In this document: positions 1-9,593 of the stretch, one piece after another | How positions within the stretch are numbered: the stretch's first letter is position 1 | Layout: each line of letters opens with the position of its first letter | Assembly (NCBI RefSeq): GCF_000021705.1 | Contig: NC_012751.1 | Span: forward strand, 1,116,001 to 1,180,000 | Length of the DNA: 64,000 nt | Direction: 5' to 3' | Origin: Candidatus Hamiltonella defensa 5AT (Acyrthosiphon pisum) | Lineage (GTDB): Bacteria; Pseudomonadota; Gammaproteobacteria; Enterobacterales; Enterobacteriaceae | The notes under the pieces: model-generated | What the model saw: the letters and a program-made list of their open reading frames with translations, nothing else | What the model was told of the DNA's origin: nothing | Database searches by the model: none | Program-made: the position numbers and the translations under genes

Positions 1-977
1 AAAATTTTTTCAGGCGGAGCGGTTTTTACTTGAGTCCATTGTGGATTTAATCCTAGTTGACGAAACAACTGTACATCCTTGTCTTCCGATGGATTTGACG
101 TGGTCAGCAATTTACTGCCATAAAAAATCGAATTGGCGCCGGCCATAAAACACAGGGCTTGTGTTTGTTCGTTCATTTTTTCTCTGCCTGCAGAGAGACG
201 AACATAAGAAGCAGGCATCATAATACGCGCAACCGCGATGGTCCGTATAAAATCAAACACATCCAAATCTTCTTTATGCTCAAAAGGGGTTCCCTTCACC
301 TTGACCAGCATATTAATAGGGATACTTTCAGGCGGAGGCGATAAATTTGCGAGCTGTACCAACAAACCGGCGCGGTCTTTGGGGCTTTCTCCCATCCCAA
401 TAATCCCTCCAGAACACACTTTAATCCCTGCTTGACGGACTTCATCCAAGGTATCGAGACGCTCTTGATAGGTACGGGTTGTGATCACACTCGAATAAAA
501 TTCAGGAGAAGTATCTAAATTATGATTGTAGTAATCCAAACCGGCGTTCGCGAGGCGATCTGCCTGGGTTTTGTCCAAGGTTCCAAGTGTCATACAGGTT
601 TCCATCCCCATGGCTTTCACCCCTTTCACCATCTGTTCTAGATAGGGCATATCCCTGGGATGAGGATTTTTCCAGGCCGCACCCATACAAAAACGAGTCG
701 CCCCTGCGGCTTTAGCTTGACGCGCTGAAGCCAGAACCTGTTCCACCTGCATTAATTTTTCGCTTTTAAGACCCGTGCGATAACGCGCACTTTGCGGACA
801 ATATTTACAATCTTCAGGGCAGGCACCGGTTTTTATAGATAATAAAGTGCTAATTTGTACCTGCTGGGGATCAAAATGTTGACGATGAATCTGCTGGGCA
901 GTGAATAAAAGCTCAAGCAGGGGTTGCTCAAAAAACGCCTGAGCTTTTTGCAAGGTCCATGTTACCTGTTTTGGCAT
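1..977 (-). CDS. bioB: Biotin synthase (3' end beyond window)
   Basis: Radical-SAM enzyme that inserts sulfur into dethiobiotin, the last step of biotin synthesis. The frame opens at ATG 977 and runs off the left edge. About 325 codons are present, against roughly 346 residues in E. coli, so only the C-terminal end is missing. The radical-SAM cluster motif CPEDCKYC is visible near nucleotides 800-830, and the visible C-terminus (LGLNPQWTQ) matches the family. It stands alone here: the neighbour is msbA rather than bioA or bioF, so the rest of the biotin pathway cannot be judged from this window. Confidence 0.93.
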   Translation of the reverse strand, partial: MPKQVTWTLQKAQAFFEQPLLELLFTAQQIHRQHFDPQQVQISTLLSIKTGACPEDCKYCPQSARYRTGLKSEKLMQVEQVLASARQAKAAGATRFCMGAAWKNPHPRDMPYLEQMVKGVKAMGMETCMTLGTLDKTQADRLANAGLDYYNHNLDTSPEFYSSVITTRTYQERLDTLDEVRQAGIKVCSGGIIGMGESPKDRAGLLVQLANLSPPPESIPINMLVKVKGTPFEHKEDLDVFDFIRTIAVARIMMPASYVRLSAGREKMNEQTQALCFMAGANSIFYGSKLLTTSNPSEDKDVQLFRQLGLNPQWTQVKTAPPEKI

Positions 978-1100
978 CTGGCTTCTCCAAAAGAAATAAT
1001 AGAAAAAGTCTGAGCAGTTTAATTGACATCTGACCAGTTTGCGACGTGAAAGTGGGCTCCTGTAAAATAAAAAGGATTGGTTAAAGAAAAAACAACTCGA

Positions 1101-2867
1101 TCATGAAATATTCCCAAACTGGAGGCGATTAAGTTGAGCATAAGCGCCTTTTTGAGCCAGCAATTCAAAATGTCGCCCTCGTTCAATAATACAACCATTT
1201 TCTATCACCAAAATTTCATCTGCCTTCTCAATCGTTGATAACCGATGAGCAATCACTAACGAAGTCCGATTTTTTTTTAATTGTTCCAAGGCTTCTTGAA
1301 TAATTCCTTCTGACTCTGTATCTAGCGCTGAAGTGGCTTCATCAAGAATCAAGATGGGGCAATCACGTAATACCGCTCGTGCGATCGCGATGCGCTGACG
1401 CTCTCCTCCTGACAACATAACCCCGTTTTCTCCAATAAGAGTATGGAGTCCTCGATCCATTTTTTTAATAAAATCAATAGCATGAGATACACGTGCAGCT
1501 TTTTCTATTTCTTCATCACTGTAGTGTTCATTAAAAGGGTAAGTAATATTATTTGCTACCGTATCATTAAAAAGATGAATATTTTGAGACACTAATGCAA
1601 TCTGATTACGTAAAGACCTCAGCTTATAATCACGCAAATCACAACCGTCTACTAAAATATGACCAGAACTGACATCGTAAAAACGAGTTAATAGGTTAGC
1701 AATAGTGGATTTACCTGAACCAGAGCGACCTACTAAAGCCACCATTTTCCCGGATTCAAGATGTAGATTGATGTCAATAAGGGTCGGGGTATTTTTCCCC
1801 GTATAATAAAAAGTGACATTACGAAATTCAATTTCACCTTTTGATCGTTTGATTTCTAATGTTCCTGAATCTTGCTCTTGTTGCATATCCAAAATGGAAA
1901 ATAGAGTTTGACAGGCGGCCATGCCTTTCTGGAATTGAGCATTCACATTCGTTAAAGATTTCAGAGGACGCATTAAAGCTATCATGGAGGAAAAAACCAC
2001 GGTAATGGTACCCGCTGTTAAGGTTTCCATTATTGAAGGAAAACTCGCTGCATATAAGACAAACGCCAATGCAAAAGAAGCAATTAACTGAATGATAGGA
2101 TCAGAGATGGATGAAGCTGAAACCATTTTCATGCCTTGTTGCCTCATATCATTGCTAACCTTATTAAATCGCTCTCTTTCCGTTTTTTGGCCACCGAAGA
2201 TCAACACTTCTTTGTGCCCCTTAAGCATTTGTTCTGCAGTAGCAGTGACTTGACCCATCGTATTTTGCATATCTTTGCTGATGTTTCTAAAACGTTTAGA
2301 TACTATTCGTATGATGATTGAAACAATAGGGGCAATAACAATAAGGATCACTGATAATTGCCAGCTGTAATAAAACATCATGACAAATAGACCAGTAATA
2401 GAGGCCCCTTCTCTCACGAGGGTAATTAAAGCACTGGAAGCAGAAGAGGCGACCTGTTCTGAATCATAAGTAATCCTGGACAATAAAGTGCCAATAGACT
2501 GCTGATCAAAAAATGTGACTGGCATGGCCATCATATGGCTAAATAAACGGCGCCTGATATTCATGACGACTTTTCCTGATACCCAGGAAATACAATAATT
2601 TGAAATAAAGCTTGTCGTGCCACGCATAAACATTAAAGCAATAATCATCAATGGCATCCAAGTCATTATTGTACTATTCGTTTTACCAAACCCATCATCT
2701 AATAAAGGCTTTAGCAATGACAACATGAAAGTATCACAGCCCGCATTAACAATTAATGCGACAACGGCAACGATTAAACCCATTTTAAAAGGATTTATGG
2801 TTGGCCAAAGGCGACGAAAGGTTTGCCACGTAGAGAGATCTTGATCAGTTATCATTAAAATATCCAA
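1101..2867 (-). CDS. msbA: Lipid A export ABC transporter MsbA
   Basis: ABC exporter of 588 residues that flips core-lipid A across the inner membrane; the family is about 582 residues in E. coli. An N-terminal six-helix membrane domain is followed by an ATPase domain with Walker A GRSGSGKST, signature LSGGERQR and Walker B ILILDEATSALD. It starts 3 bp after the stop of comEC, so the two are probably co-transcribed. In E. coli lpxK follows msbA, but here the next gene on the strand is bioB, so the usual msbA-lpxK pairing is broken. The gene looks intact. Confidence 0.95.
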   Translation of the reverse strand: MDILMITDQDLSTWQTFRRLWPTINPFKMGLIVAVVALIVNAGCDTFMLSLLKPLLDDGFGKTNSTIMTWMPLMIIALMFMRGTTSFISNYCISWVSGKVVMNIRRRLFSHMMAMPVTFFDQQSIGTLLSRITYDSEQVASSASSALITLVREGASITGLFVMMFYYSWQLSVILIVIAPIVSIIIRIVSKRFRNISKDMQNTMGQVTATAEQMLKGHKEVLIFGGQKTERERFNKVSNDMRQQGMKMVSASSISDPIIQLIASFALAFVLYAASFPSIMETLTAGTITVVFSSMIALMRPLKSLTNVNAQFQKGMAACQTLFSILDMQQEQDSGTLEIKRSKGEIEFRNVTFYYTGKNTPTLIDINLHLESGKMVALVGRSGSGKSTIANLLTRFYDVSSGHILVDGCDLRDYKLRSLRNQIALVSQNIHLFNDTVANNITYPFNEHYSDEEIEKAARVSHAIDFIKKMDRGLHTLIGENGVMLSGGERQRIAIARAVLRDCPILILDEATSALDTESEGIIQEALEQLKKNRTSLVIAHRLSTIEKADEILVIENGCIIERGRHFELLAQKGAYAQLNRLQFGNIS

Positions 2868-2870
2868 AGC

Positions 2871-5276
2871 TTATTGATGTTTGAAAACACCAAGTGGTTG
2901 ATGATACCAACGAGGCATGAATTCTTCGCGATAACCCCGAATTTTCCACGTTTTATCAAAAAAAAACACGGTCAATTGCCCAGAAACAGAAGTGTCTCGC
3001 CATAAAATATGATTTTTTTGATAACGTTTGATTATTTTTTGTGCTGGTAAATGCCACTGATTATAACGAGAGACCGAAGCGAAAGCGAAAGTAGGCTTCA
3101 CTGCCCTTAAAAAAGGTGAGGTGGATGACGTTTTACTACCATGATGAGGTACTTGTAAAAAAGTAGAGGCCAATTTATGGCCCGCTTGTTGAATGAGTTG
3201 ATATTCACCCTTAGCTTCTAAATCACCGCTGAGCAATAAACTATGTTGACCATCGTCAATCCGAATGACACAGGAATCGTTATTCTTAGCGTTTTTTTCG
3301 CGTTTTTTAGGCCAAAATACTTCAAAATTGAGCTCTTGCCATTCCCATTGATTGCCCTCGCTACAAACTGAAAAAGTGATCAAATCTGATTTTTTTAAGG
3401 GATTAAAAGGGGCTGTGACCTTTGCTTTTGGGAAAAATTTTAACAGTTCATATAAGCCGCCTATATGGTCATTATGATCGTGACTGAGAATAATATGTTC
3501 AAGTTCCAGTCCACGCCAGTTTAAATAAGGCAATATCACTGAAGATGCCATACTGCCTGTCTTCCAACGCACTCCAGTATCAAATATGGTGGCTTTTCCT
3601 CCACGCTCAATCACCACCGCTAAACCATGGCCAACATCCAGCATATCTACCCGCCATTTGTATCTTTTATATTCAGAGCGTTCAGTAAATATCCATAAAA
3701 GAATACAAAATATAACAACTGATATGATGTGGTGACTCCTCCAAAATTGAAAACGCCAAATAATGACAGCCAACCAACCACTGTAACTGATGAGTTGCCC
3801 TGCTTTGCTGATGGATAACCAGCCCTTAGATAAAAATAATAAAGGAGAAAAAACAAGGCCGATAGAAAAATCCGCTAAAAACCAAAAAATTGAAGCAATA
3901 AAAGGGATAAAGGTAGTTAAAAATGCTAATAAGATGGCAGGGATCGTGATAAACGAAATGATAGGGACAGCCCATAAATTGGCTATCAAAGAAGACAGGC
4001 TGATGCCGTGAAATAATGCCACTTGAATAGGCAGGAGCAGTAACATCATACCTAATTGTAAATGAAGCCATTTCATTAATAATTGCCGCAGCCATTGGTA
4101 CCAGGTACGATTTTCAGACAATCTTAAAGGGACCCACTGATACCAAAAAATCAGAGCGGCTACTGCAAAACAAGATAACCAAAAGCTATCTGACAAAATG
4201 GCCAAAGGATCAATGATCAAAATCAAACTCACAGTCCATAACCAGACTTGCCATGCCGTACATTTTTTTCTAAAAACGCTTAACAGTAGCCACAATGTTA
4301 ATGCCAGCATCGCCCTTAATGTGGGGGCACTGGCCCCGGCGAGCCACATATAAAATAAGGCTGAACACCATGACATCATGAGTGGGAAGCCTTGCCGTAT
4401 CCAGGTTATAGGGAAGAAAAACTGTAAGGCTCGTGCAAATAAAGCACCGAAAAGAGCCGCCATGGCAATATGCATACCGGAAATGGCGATAAGATGCGCG
4501 GTGCCAGTTTTTTTCAATTGTTCCCAATCATTTTTATTCAGTAATTTTCGCTCACCAAAAGCCAATGCGATCAGAATACGGACGTAATCATAAATATTGA
4601 TACTGTTTTTCACACCGCTGATCATTTTTTGTCGCATATCACATTGCAGATCAATAGGTTTAGCAGAGATTAATTTTCCGGATAAAGGTTGTTTATTGGC
4701 CACAGCCCAACGTTGACTATCGAACCCCCCTTCATTAAGAGTGCTGTGTATTGCGCGCATTCGAACTTTAAGTTGCCATTTTTGGCCTGAGCAAAACGAC
4801 GGCAAGTGGTCATTCCAAATGACAGATACAAAAATCGGAGGAAATAAATACTTCCCTTCTAATTTGTGAATACGTAATAAAACTCTTGGCTTTTCATTTT
4901 TTTGATGGTGTTTTTGCAATTGCACGCTTTTAACTATTGCAACGATATTTTTCTGACCTTGAGTGAGAAAATCCACCTGTGTTAATAACGTTTTGGCATG
5001 CAAACATCCCCACAAAAAGCTGATGCTCACGAGAGCTAAAAAATGACAGGTTAAATTTTTTGTTATATTCAGCAATAAAAACAATATTAAAAAATAAAAT
5101 AATAATTTTTGTTCAGGTAATTTTGGTAAAAAAATAAGAGGACAAATACCTAAAATAATGGCAAAGGCCGCTTTATCTATGGATAAATTAATAATCTCTC
5201 TTGCTTGTTTAATGATGGTATATCCAAAAACCTGGAGCGGCTTCCATTGATTTTGATTAATGAAATAGATATTCAT
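2871..5276 (-). CDS. comEC: ComEC/Rec2 family DNA-uptake channel protein
   Basis: Polytopic inner-membrane protein of 801 residues, homologous to E. coli YcaI and ComEC, the channel proposed to take single-stranded DNA into the cytoplasm. An N-terminal soluble domain is followed by the competence membrane region with many hydrophobic segments. The C-terminus is a metallo-beta-lactamase-like domain: LDVGHGLAVV and HDHNDHIGG are metal-site type motifs. It is intact and directly upstream of msbA, the same order as in E. coli. Keeping a full-length comEC in such a degraded genome is notable, but the window shows no other competence genes. Confidence 0.92.
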   Translation of the reverse strand: MNIYFINQNQWKPLQVFGYTIIKQAREIINLSIDKAAFAIILGICPLIFLPKLPEQKLLFYFLILFLLLNITKNLTCHFLALVSISFLWGCLHAKTLLTQVDFLTQGQKNIVAIVKSVQLQKHHQKNEKPRVLLRIHKLEGKYLFPPIFVSVIWNDHLPSFCSGQKWQLKVRMRAIHSTLNEGGFDSQRWAVANKQPLSGKLISAKPIDLQCDMRQKMISGVKNSINIYDYVRILIALAFGERKLLNKNDWEQLKKTGTAHLIAISGMHIAMAALFGALFARALQFFFPITWIRQGFPLMMSWCSALFYMWLAGASAPTLRAMLALTLWLLLSVFRKKCTAWQVWLWTVSLILIIDPLAILSDSFWLSCFAVAALIFWYQWVPLRLSENRTWYQWLRQLLMKWLHLQLGMMLLLLPIQVALFHGISLSSLIANLWAVPIISFITIPAILLAFLTTFIPFIASIFWFLADFSIGLVFSPLLFLSKGWLSISKAGQLISYSGWLAVIIWRFQFWRSHHIISVVIFCILLWIFTERSEYKRYKWRVDMLDVGHGLAVVIERGGKATIFDTGVRWKTGSMASSVILPYLNWRGLELEHIILSHDHNDHIGGLYELLKFFPKAKVTAPFNPLKKSDLITFSVCSEGNQWEWQELNFEVFWPKKREKNAKNNDSCVIRIDDGQHSLLLSGDLEAKGEYQLIQQAGHKLASTFLQVPHHGSKTSSTSPFLRAVKPTFAFASVSRYNQWHLPAQKIIKRYQKNHILWRDTSVSGQLTVFFFDKTWKIRGYREEFMPRWYHQPLGVFKHQ

Positions 5277-5555
5277 CCATATGTTTTATTTAAATTTTAA
5301 TAAAATTTTTTTTAATCAGACTCAATAAAACCCCGCTCTAATGACAGAATTTTTTATAACAAAAAGACTATCTACTGATTAAAAAATAATTTCTACTTAA
5401 TGATTAAAATATTGAGATCGAGATCGAATTTTATTTTTTAATTTTACAAAAAATAAAAAAAATGGGGATGTTGATCGCAAAAATCGCAATTTGAATGAGG
5501 TGTTTTACATATAAGCAGATTTTTTTGGGCTCTCTTTTTTTATTATTTTTAATTT

Positions 5556-8500
5556 TTAACTCATCGTCATTAAATAAGTATTACCTCCTGCTGCAGTGGT
5601 GTTAATACTCAAAGAACGCTCAATGACAAGCCTTTCTAATTGAATCTGTGGGTCTCCTTGATATAAGCCTTGAACAGAAACGATAGGGCCTGATCTTTTG
5701 GCCAACTGTTGACACAAAACAGTCAGTGTCTCATGATCTCCATGATGGATAACCGCATCAAAAAACAGGCTATCAGAGGACCAGTCGTTATTGTCAGCAA
5801 AGCTGATACGCTGTTGGACCAAGGGCGGCAGACTCGCAAAAAATTGAGTTTGGAGATTTTTTTTCGGCCAGATCACTTGGCTTCCAACGACTAAAACAGC
5901 AGTGAGCTGAATGTAAGCATCTTTTTCGTCATCTGCTAAACAGAGCACTTTTTCACGAGGACAGAGTTGATAAGTGTTAGATTCCCCAGTAGGACCAGAC
6001 AAAAGAAAAGCCTGACCCGATACTGTATATTTCATATACTCTTGAGCGAGCTCTAATAATTCTGATTTGTCTTGTTCTCGCAACCATTCTTTAAAAGCCT
6101 CTTGAGCGTTTAGCCTTGTTTTATCTTGATCCACATCCGATATTTGCTCCTTTGTTTGTTGAAGCAGAGTCTGATTTAAGGCTTTATTGGAACGAGACGC
6201 CAACAACCGATATAGATAAAGTGGGCCCCCAGCCTTAGGCCCCGTCCCAGAAAGGCCTTCGCCCCCAAAAGGTTGTACCCCTACCACAGCGCCGACCATA
6301 TTTCTATTCACGTAAATATTTCCTACTTTTGCACGGGCCGTTATTTCAGAAATGGTTTCATCAATACGACTTTGGATGCCTAATGTTAAGCCATAACCTG
6401 TGGCATTGATTTTATCCACCATAGTCATGAGATCCGTGCGTTTAAAACGAACCACGTGGAGCACAGGCCCAAAAATTTCTTTTTGTAATTCGTCAAACGT
6501 GTCGAGTTCAATTAAAGTTGGCTTGATGAAATACCCCTTCGAATCCGTGTTTTTATCTAACTTATTCAAATGAGCGGCCTGATAAACGGTTCGCCCTTTT
6601 TCTTTCATCGCTTGAATATGACCTTCAATCATCTCTTTTGCCCGGGCATCTATCACAGGCCCTATATCGGTGGAAAAATGCTCAGGGTTTCCCACACGAT
6701 ACGCGGCCATCGCTCCCCGCAACATATGTAACGTTTTATGAGCAATGTCCTCTTGAAGGCAAAGAATACGCAAGCCGGAACAACGTTGACCGGCACTATC
6801 AAAAGCCGATTTCATCACATCCGTGACCACCTGTTCCGTTAAGGCCGAAGAATCGACGATCATGGCATTTAATCCACCTGTTTCGGCAATAAAAGGAATG
6901 GGATGGTTCTTTTTATTCAAACGTTCTGAAAGATGGTTTTGTATCAAACGAGCCACTGAGGTCGAGCCTGTGAACATCACGCCCGCCACACGCGGATCCT
7001 TCACCAATAAGCTCCCGATAGATTCGCCCGCCCCTGGTAATAATTGCAATGCTTTTCGAGGAACCCCAGCTTCAAAAAGAATACGAACGACTTCAGTGGC
7101 GATCAGAGGCGTTTGCTCTGCGGGCTTTGCTAACACACAATTACCTGAAGCCAGGGCGGCGGCTACCTGCCCTGTAAAAATGGCCAGCGGAAAATTCCAA
7201 GGGCTAATACAGACAACAGGCCCCAAAGGGATTTCCGTTTTATTGGAAAAATGTTGCTCGACAATCACAGCGTAATAACGTAAAAAATCAACGGCTTCAC
7301 GAATTTCGTTGATGGCGTTTTCAAGGGTTTTACCCGTTTCACGTATTAACAACTCAAGCAAGCTGCCTTTTTCGCTTTCCATAGCATCTGCGGCTTTTAA
7401 CAAAAAGCCTGCTCGTTCAGCAGGCGGAGTTTCAGCCCATTCTGCTTGTGTAGTACAAGCAAAATGTAAAGCCCGAATGGCTTCACTTGACGTGGCTTCT
7501 CTGACATAACCGACAAGATCCTCTGTATTGGCTGGATTAAAGATTTTTTTTTCAACCCCTCCTTTTCCTGGCTCTAACCCTATTATCGGATAAGCGCTTT
7601 TCACCTTTTTGGCACTGGCGAATAATCCTTCAGAAATAGAGGCTAATACCTGTTCATCAGATAAATCGACGCCACAAGCATTGGCACGTTTTTTATCACA
7701 AAAAGTGTCATGATATAGATCTCGAGGAAGAGGGATCATTGGGTTCATCAACCCTAACGTTCCTTCCGAAGCCGCTTTTTTTTCTACCCATTCAACGGGA
7801 TCTTGTATCAGCTGCTCTAAAGGTATGTTTAAATCCGCAATACGATTCACAAAAGAAGTATTGGCACCATTTTCCAATAAGCGGCGGACCAGGTACGCCA
7901 ATAATGTTTTGTGACTCCCCACTGGGGCATAAATACGACAAGGCCGATTGAGTCCACCTTCTGACACAGCCCCAACCACGTGTTGATAAAGGGGTTCTCC
8001 CATGCCATTTAAACACTGAAATTCATATTGTTCAGGCGCATAGTTTTCCCCTCCAGCTAAATAATAAATGGAGGCCAAAGTATAGGCATTATGAGTGGCA
8101 AACTGAGGGTAAATAAGCTCAGGGAAAGCCAATAACTTACGAGCACAGGCTAAATATGAAATATCGGTATGAGGTTTTCGTGTATAAACAGGATAATCGC
8201 TTAGCCCCTCGACCTGAGCATGTTTTATTTCTCTATCCCAATATGCCCCTTTGACCAAGCGAATCATCAAACGATGTTCGCTGCGTTTTGCCAAATCAAT
8301 CAGAGCATCAATCACAAAGGGGCAACGCTTTTGATAGGATTGGATCACGAAACCAATGCCACTCCAACCTTTTAAATCTGGCTCAAAACATAATTTTTCC
8401 AAAAAACTCAGCGAGATGGGCAATCGTTCTGTTTCTTCTGCATCAATATTAATACCGATGTTATAACGCCGTGCTTTTTGTGCTAATGATAATAAACGGG

Positions 8501-9380
8501 GATAAAGCTCCTCCACGAGCACCTTATATTGCGAACGAGTATAACGAGGATGCAAAGCGGATAATTTTATAGATATTCCAGGACTTTCATAAACTCCCCT
8601 GTGCTTAGAAGCGGCGCCTATGACATCAATGGCGTTGTGATAGGTCATCCAATAAGCCTTGGCATCTTCTTCTGTGAGCGCGGCTTCCCCCAACATGTCA
8701 TACGAATAGAGAAATCCTTTATTTTCATATTTTTTGGATTTTTTCAGCGCTTTTTCGATGGTTTCACCCGTGACAAACTGTTCTCCCATCAAACGGATGG
8801 ACACATTTAATGCTTTACGAATCACAGGCTCCCCGCTTTTTTTAATCACACGACTGAGCGCATTTTTAAGGGTGAGCTCTGATGAGACAGAATATTGTCT
8901 GACGAAACGACGGCTCAGTAATAAACCCCAAGCACTTGCATTCACAAAAATAGAACGGCTACGACCCAAATGATCTCCCCACTCCCCTTGAGTGATTTTA
9001 TCTCTGATCAGCAGATCGCGAGTTTTTTTATCAGGGATCCGCAATAGGGCCTCTGCCAAACACATCAGTGCGATGCCTTCTCGAGACGATAAAGAAAATT
9101 CCTGTAATAAATTTTGGACGATGCCTGAAAAAAGACGGTCATTTTTGTTTTCACGTAAATTTTTACAAAGCCTATAGGCCAAATTTTGGGTTGCTTGAGC
9201 CAAATCAGGCGTCAATCGCGCATCTTCAAGCCACTCACGAATTGCGTCAGATTCTGGACGACGATAAGCCAGATTCATGGCTGTTTGTAAATCGGATGGT
9301 GTGTAAAGCGGATCGTAAAAATAAGAAAAAGGCGCGTGAATAGGCTCTGTAGATTCGATATCGCTGATATTTTTATGCAT
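5556..9380 (-). CDS. putA: Bifunctional proline dehydrogenase / P5C dehydrogenase, lacking the DNA-binding domain
   Basis: Oxidises proline to glutamate in two steps at the membrane. The 1274 residues contain the FAD-dependent proline dehydrogenase domain (RLVKGAYWD, NIDAEE) and then the NAD-dependent aldehyde dehydrogenase domain (ETGGLNAMIVDSS; catalytic Cys in AGQRCSGLR). The C-terminal domain of long PutA proteins is also present. E. coli PutA is about 1320 residues and begins with a ribbon-helix-helix operator-binding domain of about 47 residues. Here the protein begins at the following linker (FSYFYDPLYTPSDLQ), and no such domain is encoded upstream. PutA should therefore act as an enzyme but not as the repressor of put. 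It is divergent from putP. Confidence 0.96.
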   Translation of the reverse strand: MHKNISDIESTEPIHAPFSYFYDPLYTPSDLQTAMNLAYRRPESDAIREWLEDARLTPDLAQATQNLAYRLCKNLRENKNDRLFSGIVQNLLQEFSLSSREGIALMCLAEALLRIPDKKTRDLLIRDKITQGEWGDHLGRSRSIFVNASAWGLLLSRRFVRQYSVSSELTLKNALSRVIKKSGEPVIRKALNVSIRLMGEQFVTGETIEKALKKSKKYENKGFLYSYDMLGEAALTEEDAKAYWMTYHNAIDVIGAASKHRGVYESPGISIKLSALHPRYTRSQYKVLVEELYPRLLSLAQKARRYNIGINIDAEETERLPISLSFLEKLCFEPDLKGWSGIGFVIQSYQKRCPFVIDALIDLAKRSEHRLMIRLVKGAYWDREIKHAQVEGLSDYPVYTRKPHTDISYLACARKLLAFPELIYPQFATHNAYTLASIYYLAGGENYAPEQYEFQCLNGMGEPLYQHVVGAVSEGGLNRPCRIYAPVGSHKTLLAYLVRRLLENGANTSFVNRIADLNIPLEQLIQDPVEWVEKKAASEGTLGLMNPMIPLPRDLYHDTFCDKKRANACGVDLSDEQVLASISEGLFASAKKVKSAYPIIGLEPGKGGVEKKIFNPANTEDLVGYVREATSSEAIRALHFACTTQAEWAETPPAERAGFLLKAADAMESEKGSLLELLIRETGKTLENAINEIREAVDFLRYYAVIVEQHFSNKTEIPLGPVVCISPWNFPLAIFTGQVAAALASGNCVLAKPAEQTPLIATEVVRILFEAGVPRKALQLLPGAGESIGSLLVKDPRVAGVMFTGSTSVARLIQNHLSERLNKKNHPIPFIAETGGLNAMIVDSSALTEQVVTDVMKSAFDSAGQRCSGLRILCLQEDIAHKTLHMLRGAMAAYRVGNPEHFSTDIGPVIDARAKEMIEGHIQAMKEKGRTVYQAAHLNKLDKNTDSKGYFIKPTLIELDTFDELQKEIFGPVLHVVRFKRTDLMTMVDKINATGYGLTLGIQSRIDETISEITARAKVGNIYVNRNMVGAVVGVQPFGGEGLSGTGPKAGGPLYLYRLLASRSNKALNQTLLQQTKEQISDVDQDKTRLNAQEAFKEWLREQDKSELLELAQEYMKYTVSGQAFLLSGPTGESNTYQLCPREKVLCLADDEKDAYIQLTAVLVVGSQVIWPKKNLQTQFFASLPPLVQQRISFADNNDWSSDSLFFDAVIHHGDHETLTVLCQQLAKRSGPIVSVQGLYQGDPQIQLERLVIERSLSINTTAAGGNTYLMTMS

Positions 9381-9593
9381 TTGTGATTCCCATTTTTATT
9401 TTTTTGAAGAAATAACGATGATATAGATCCTATCTTAAACATTTTATATATATATTATTTCGTCTTGCCAAGTCATTCATCTGGCTTGATCGTAAGAATG
9501 GATGATATAAAGGCATTCCTACAAACATACCTACCCGCCTCAAAGACATCCAGATATCACTCTGGACTATTTGTTACATTATGGAGATTTTGT
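9381..9593. promoter_or_regulatory. putA-putP divergent intergenic region
   Basis: AT-rich spacer carrying the promoters of both divergent put genes. In E. coli the spacer holds PutA operators of the GTTGCA type. I found neither GTTGCA nor its complement TGCAAC here, in line with the missing DNA-binding domain of PutA. A GGAG ribosome site at 9583-9586 precedes the putP ATG at 9594. Individual promoter boxes are not clear enough to call. Confidence 0.5.

Noticed and set aside
978..1100. Possible BirA operator upstream of bioB (GGTTAA and TGTAAAA half-sites).
   Set aside because: The half-sites match the consensus poorly and the spacing is wrong, so there is not enough to call it.
6823..7275. 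150-codon plus-strand frame within putA.
   Set aside because: Antisense shadow of the conserved aldehyde dehydrogenase domain, with no independent signal.
9465..9593. Upstream extension of the putP frame (43 codons).
   Set aside because: It does not match PutP; the start at 9594 has a ribosome site and fits the family N-terminus.
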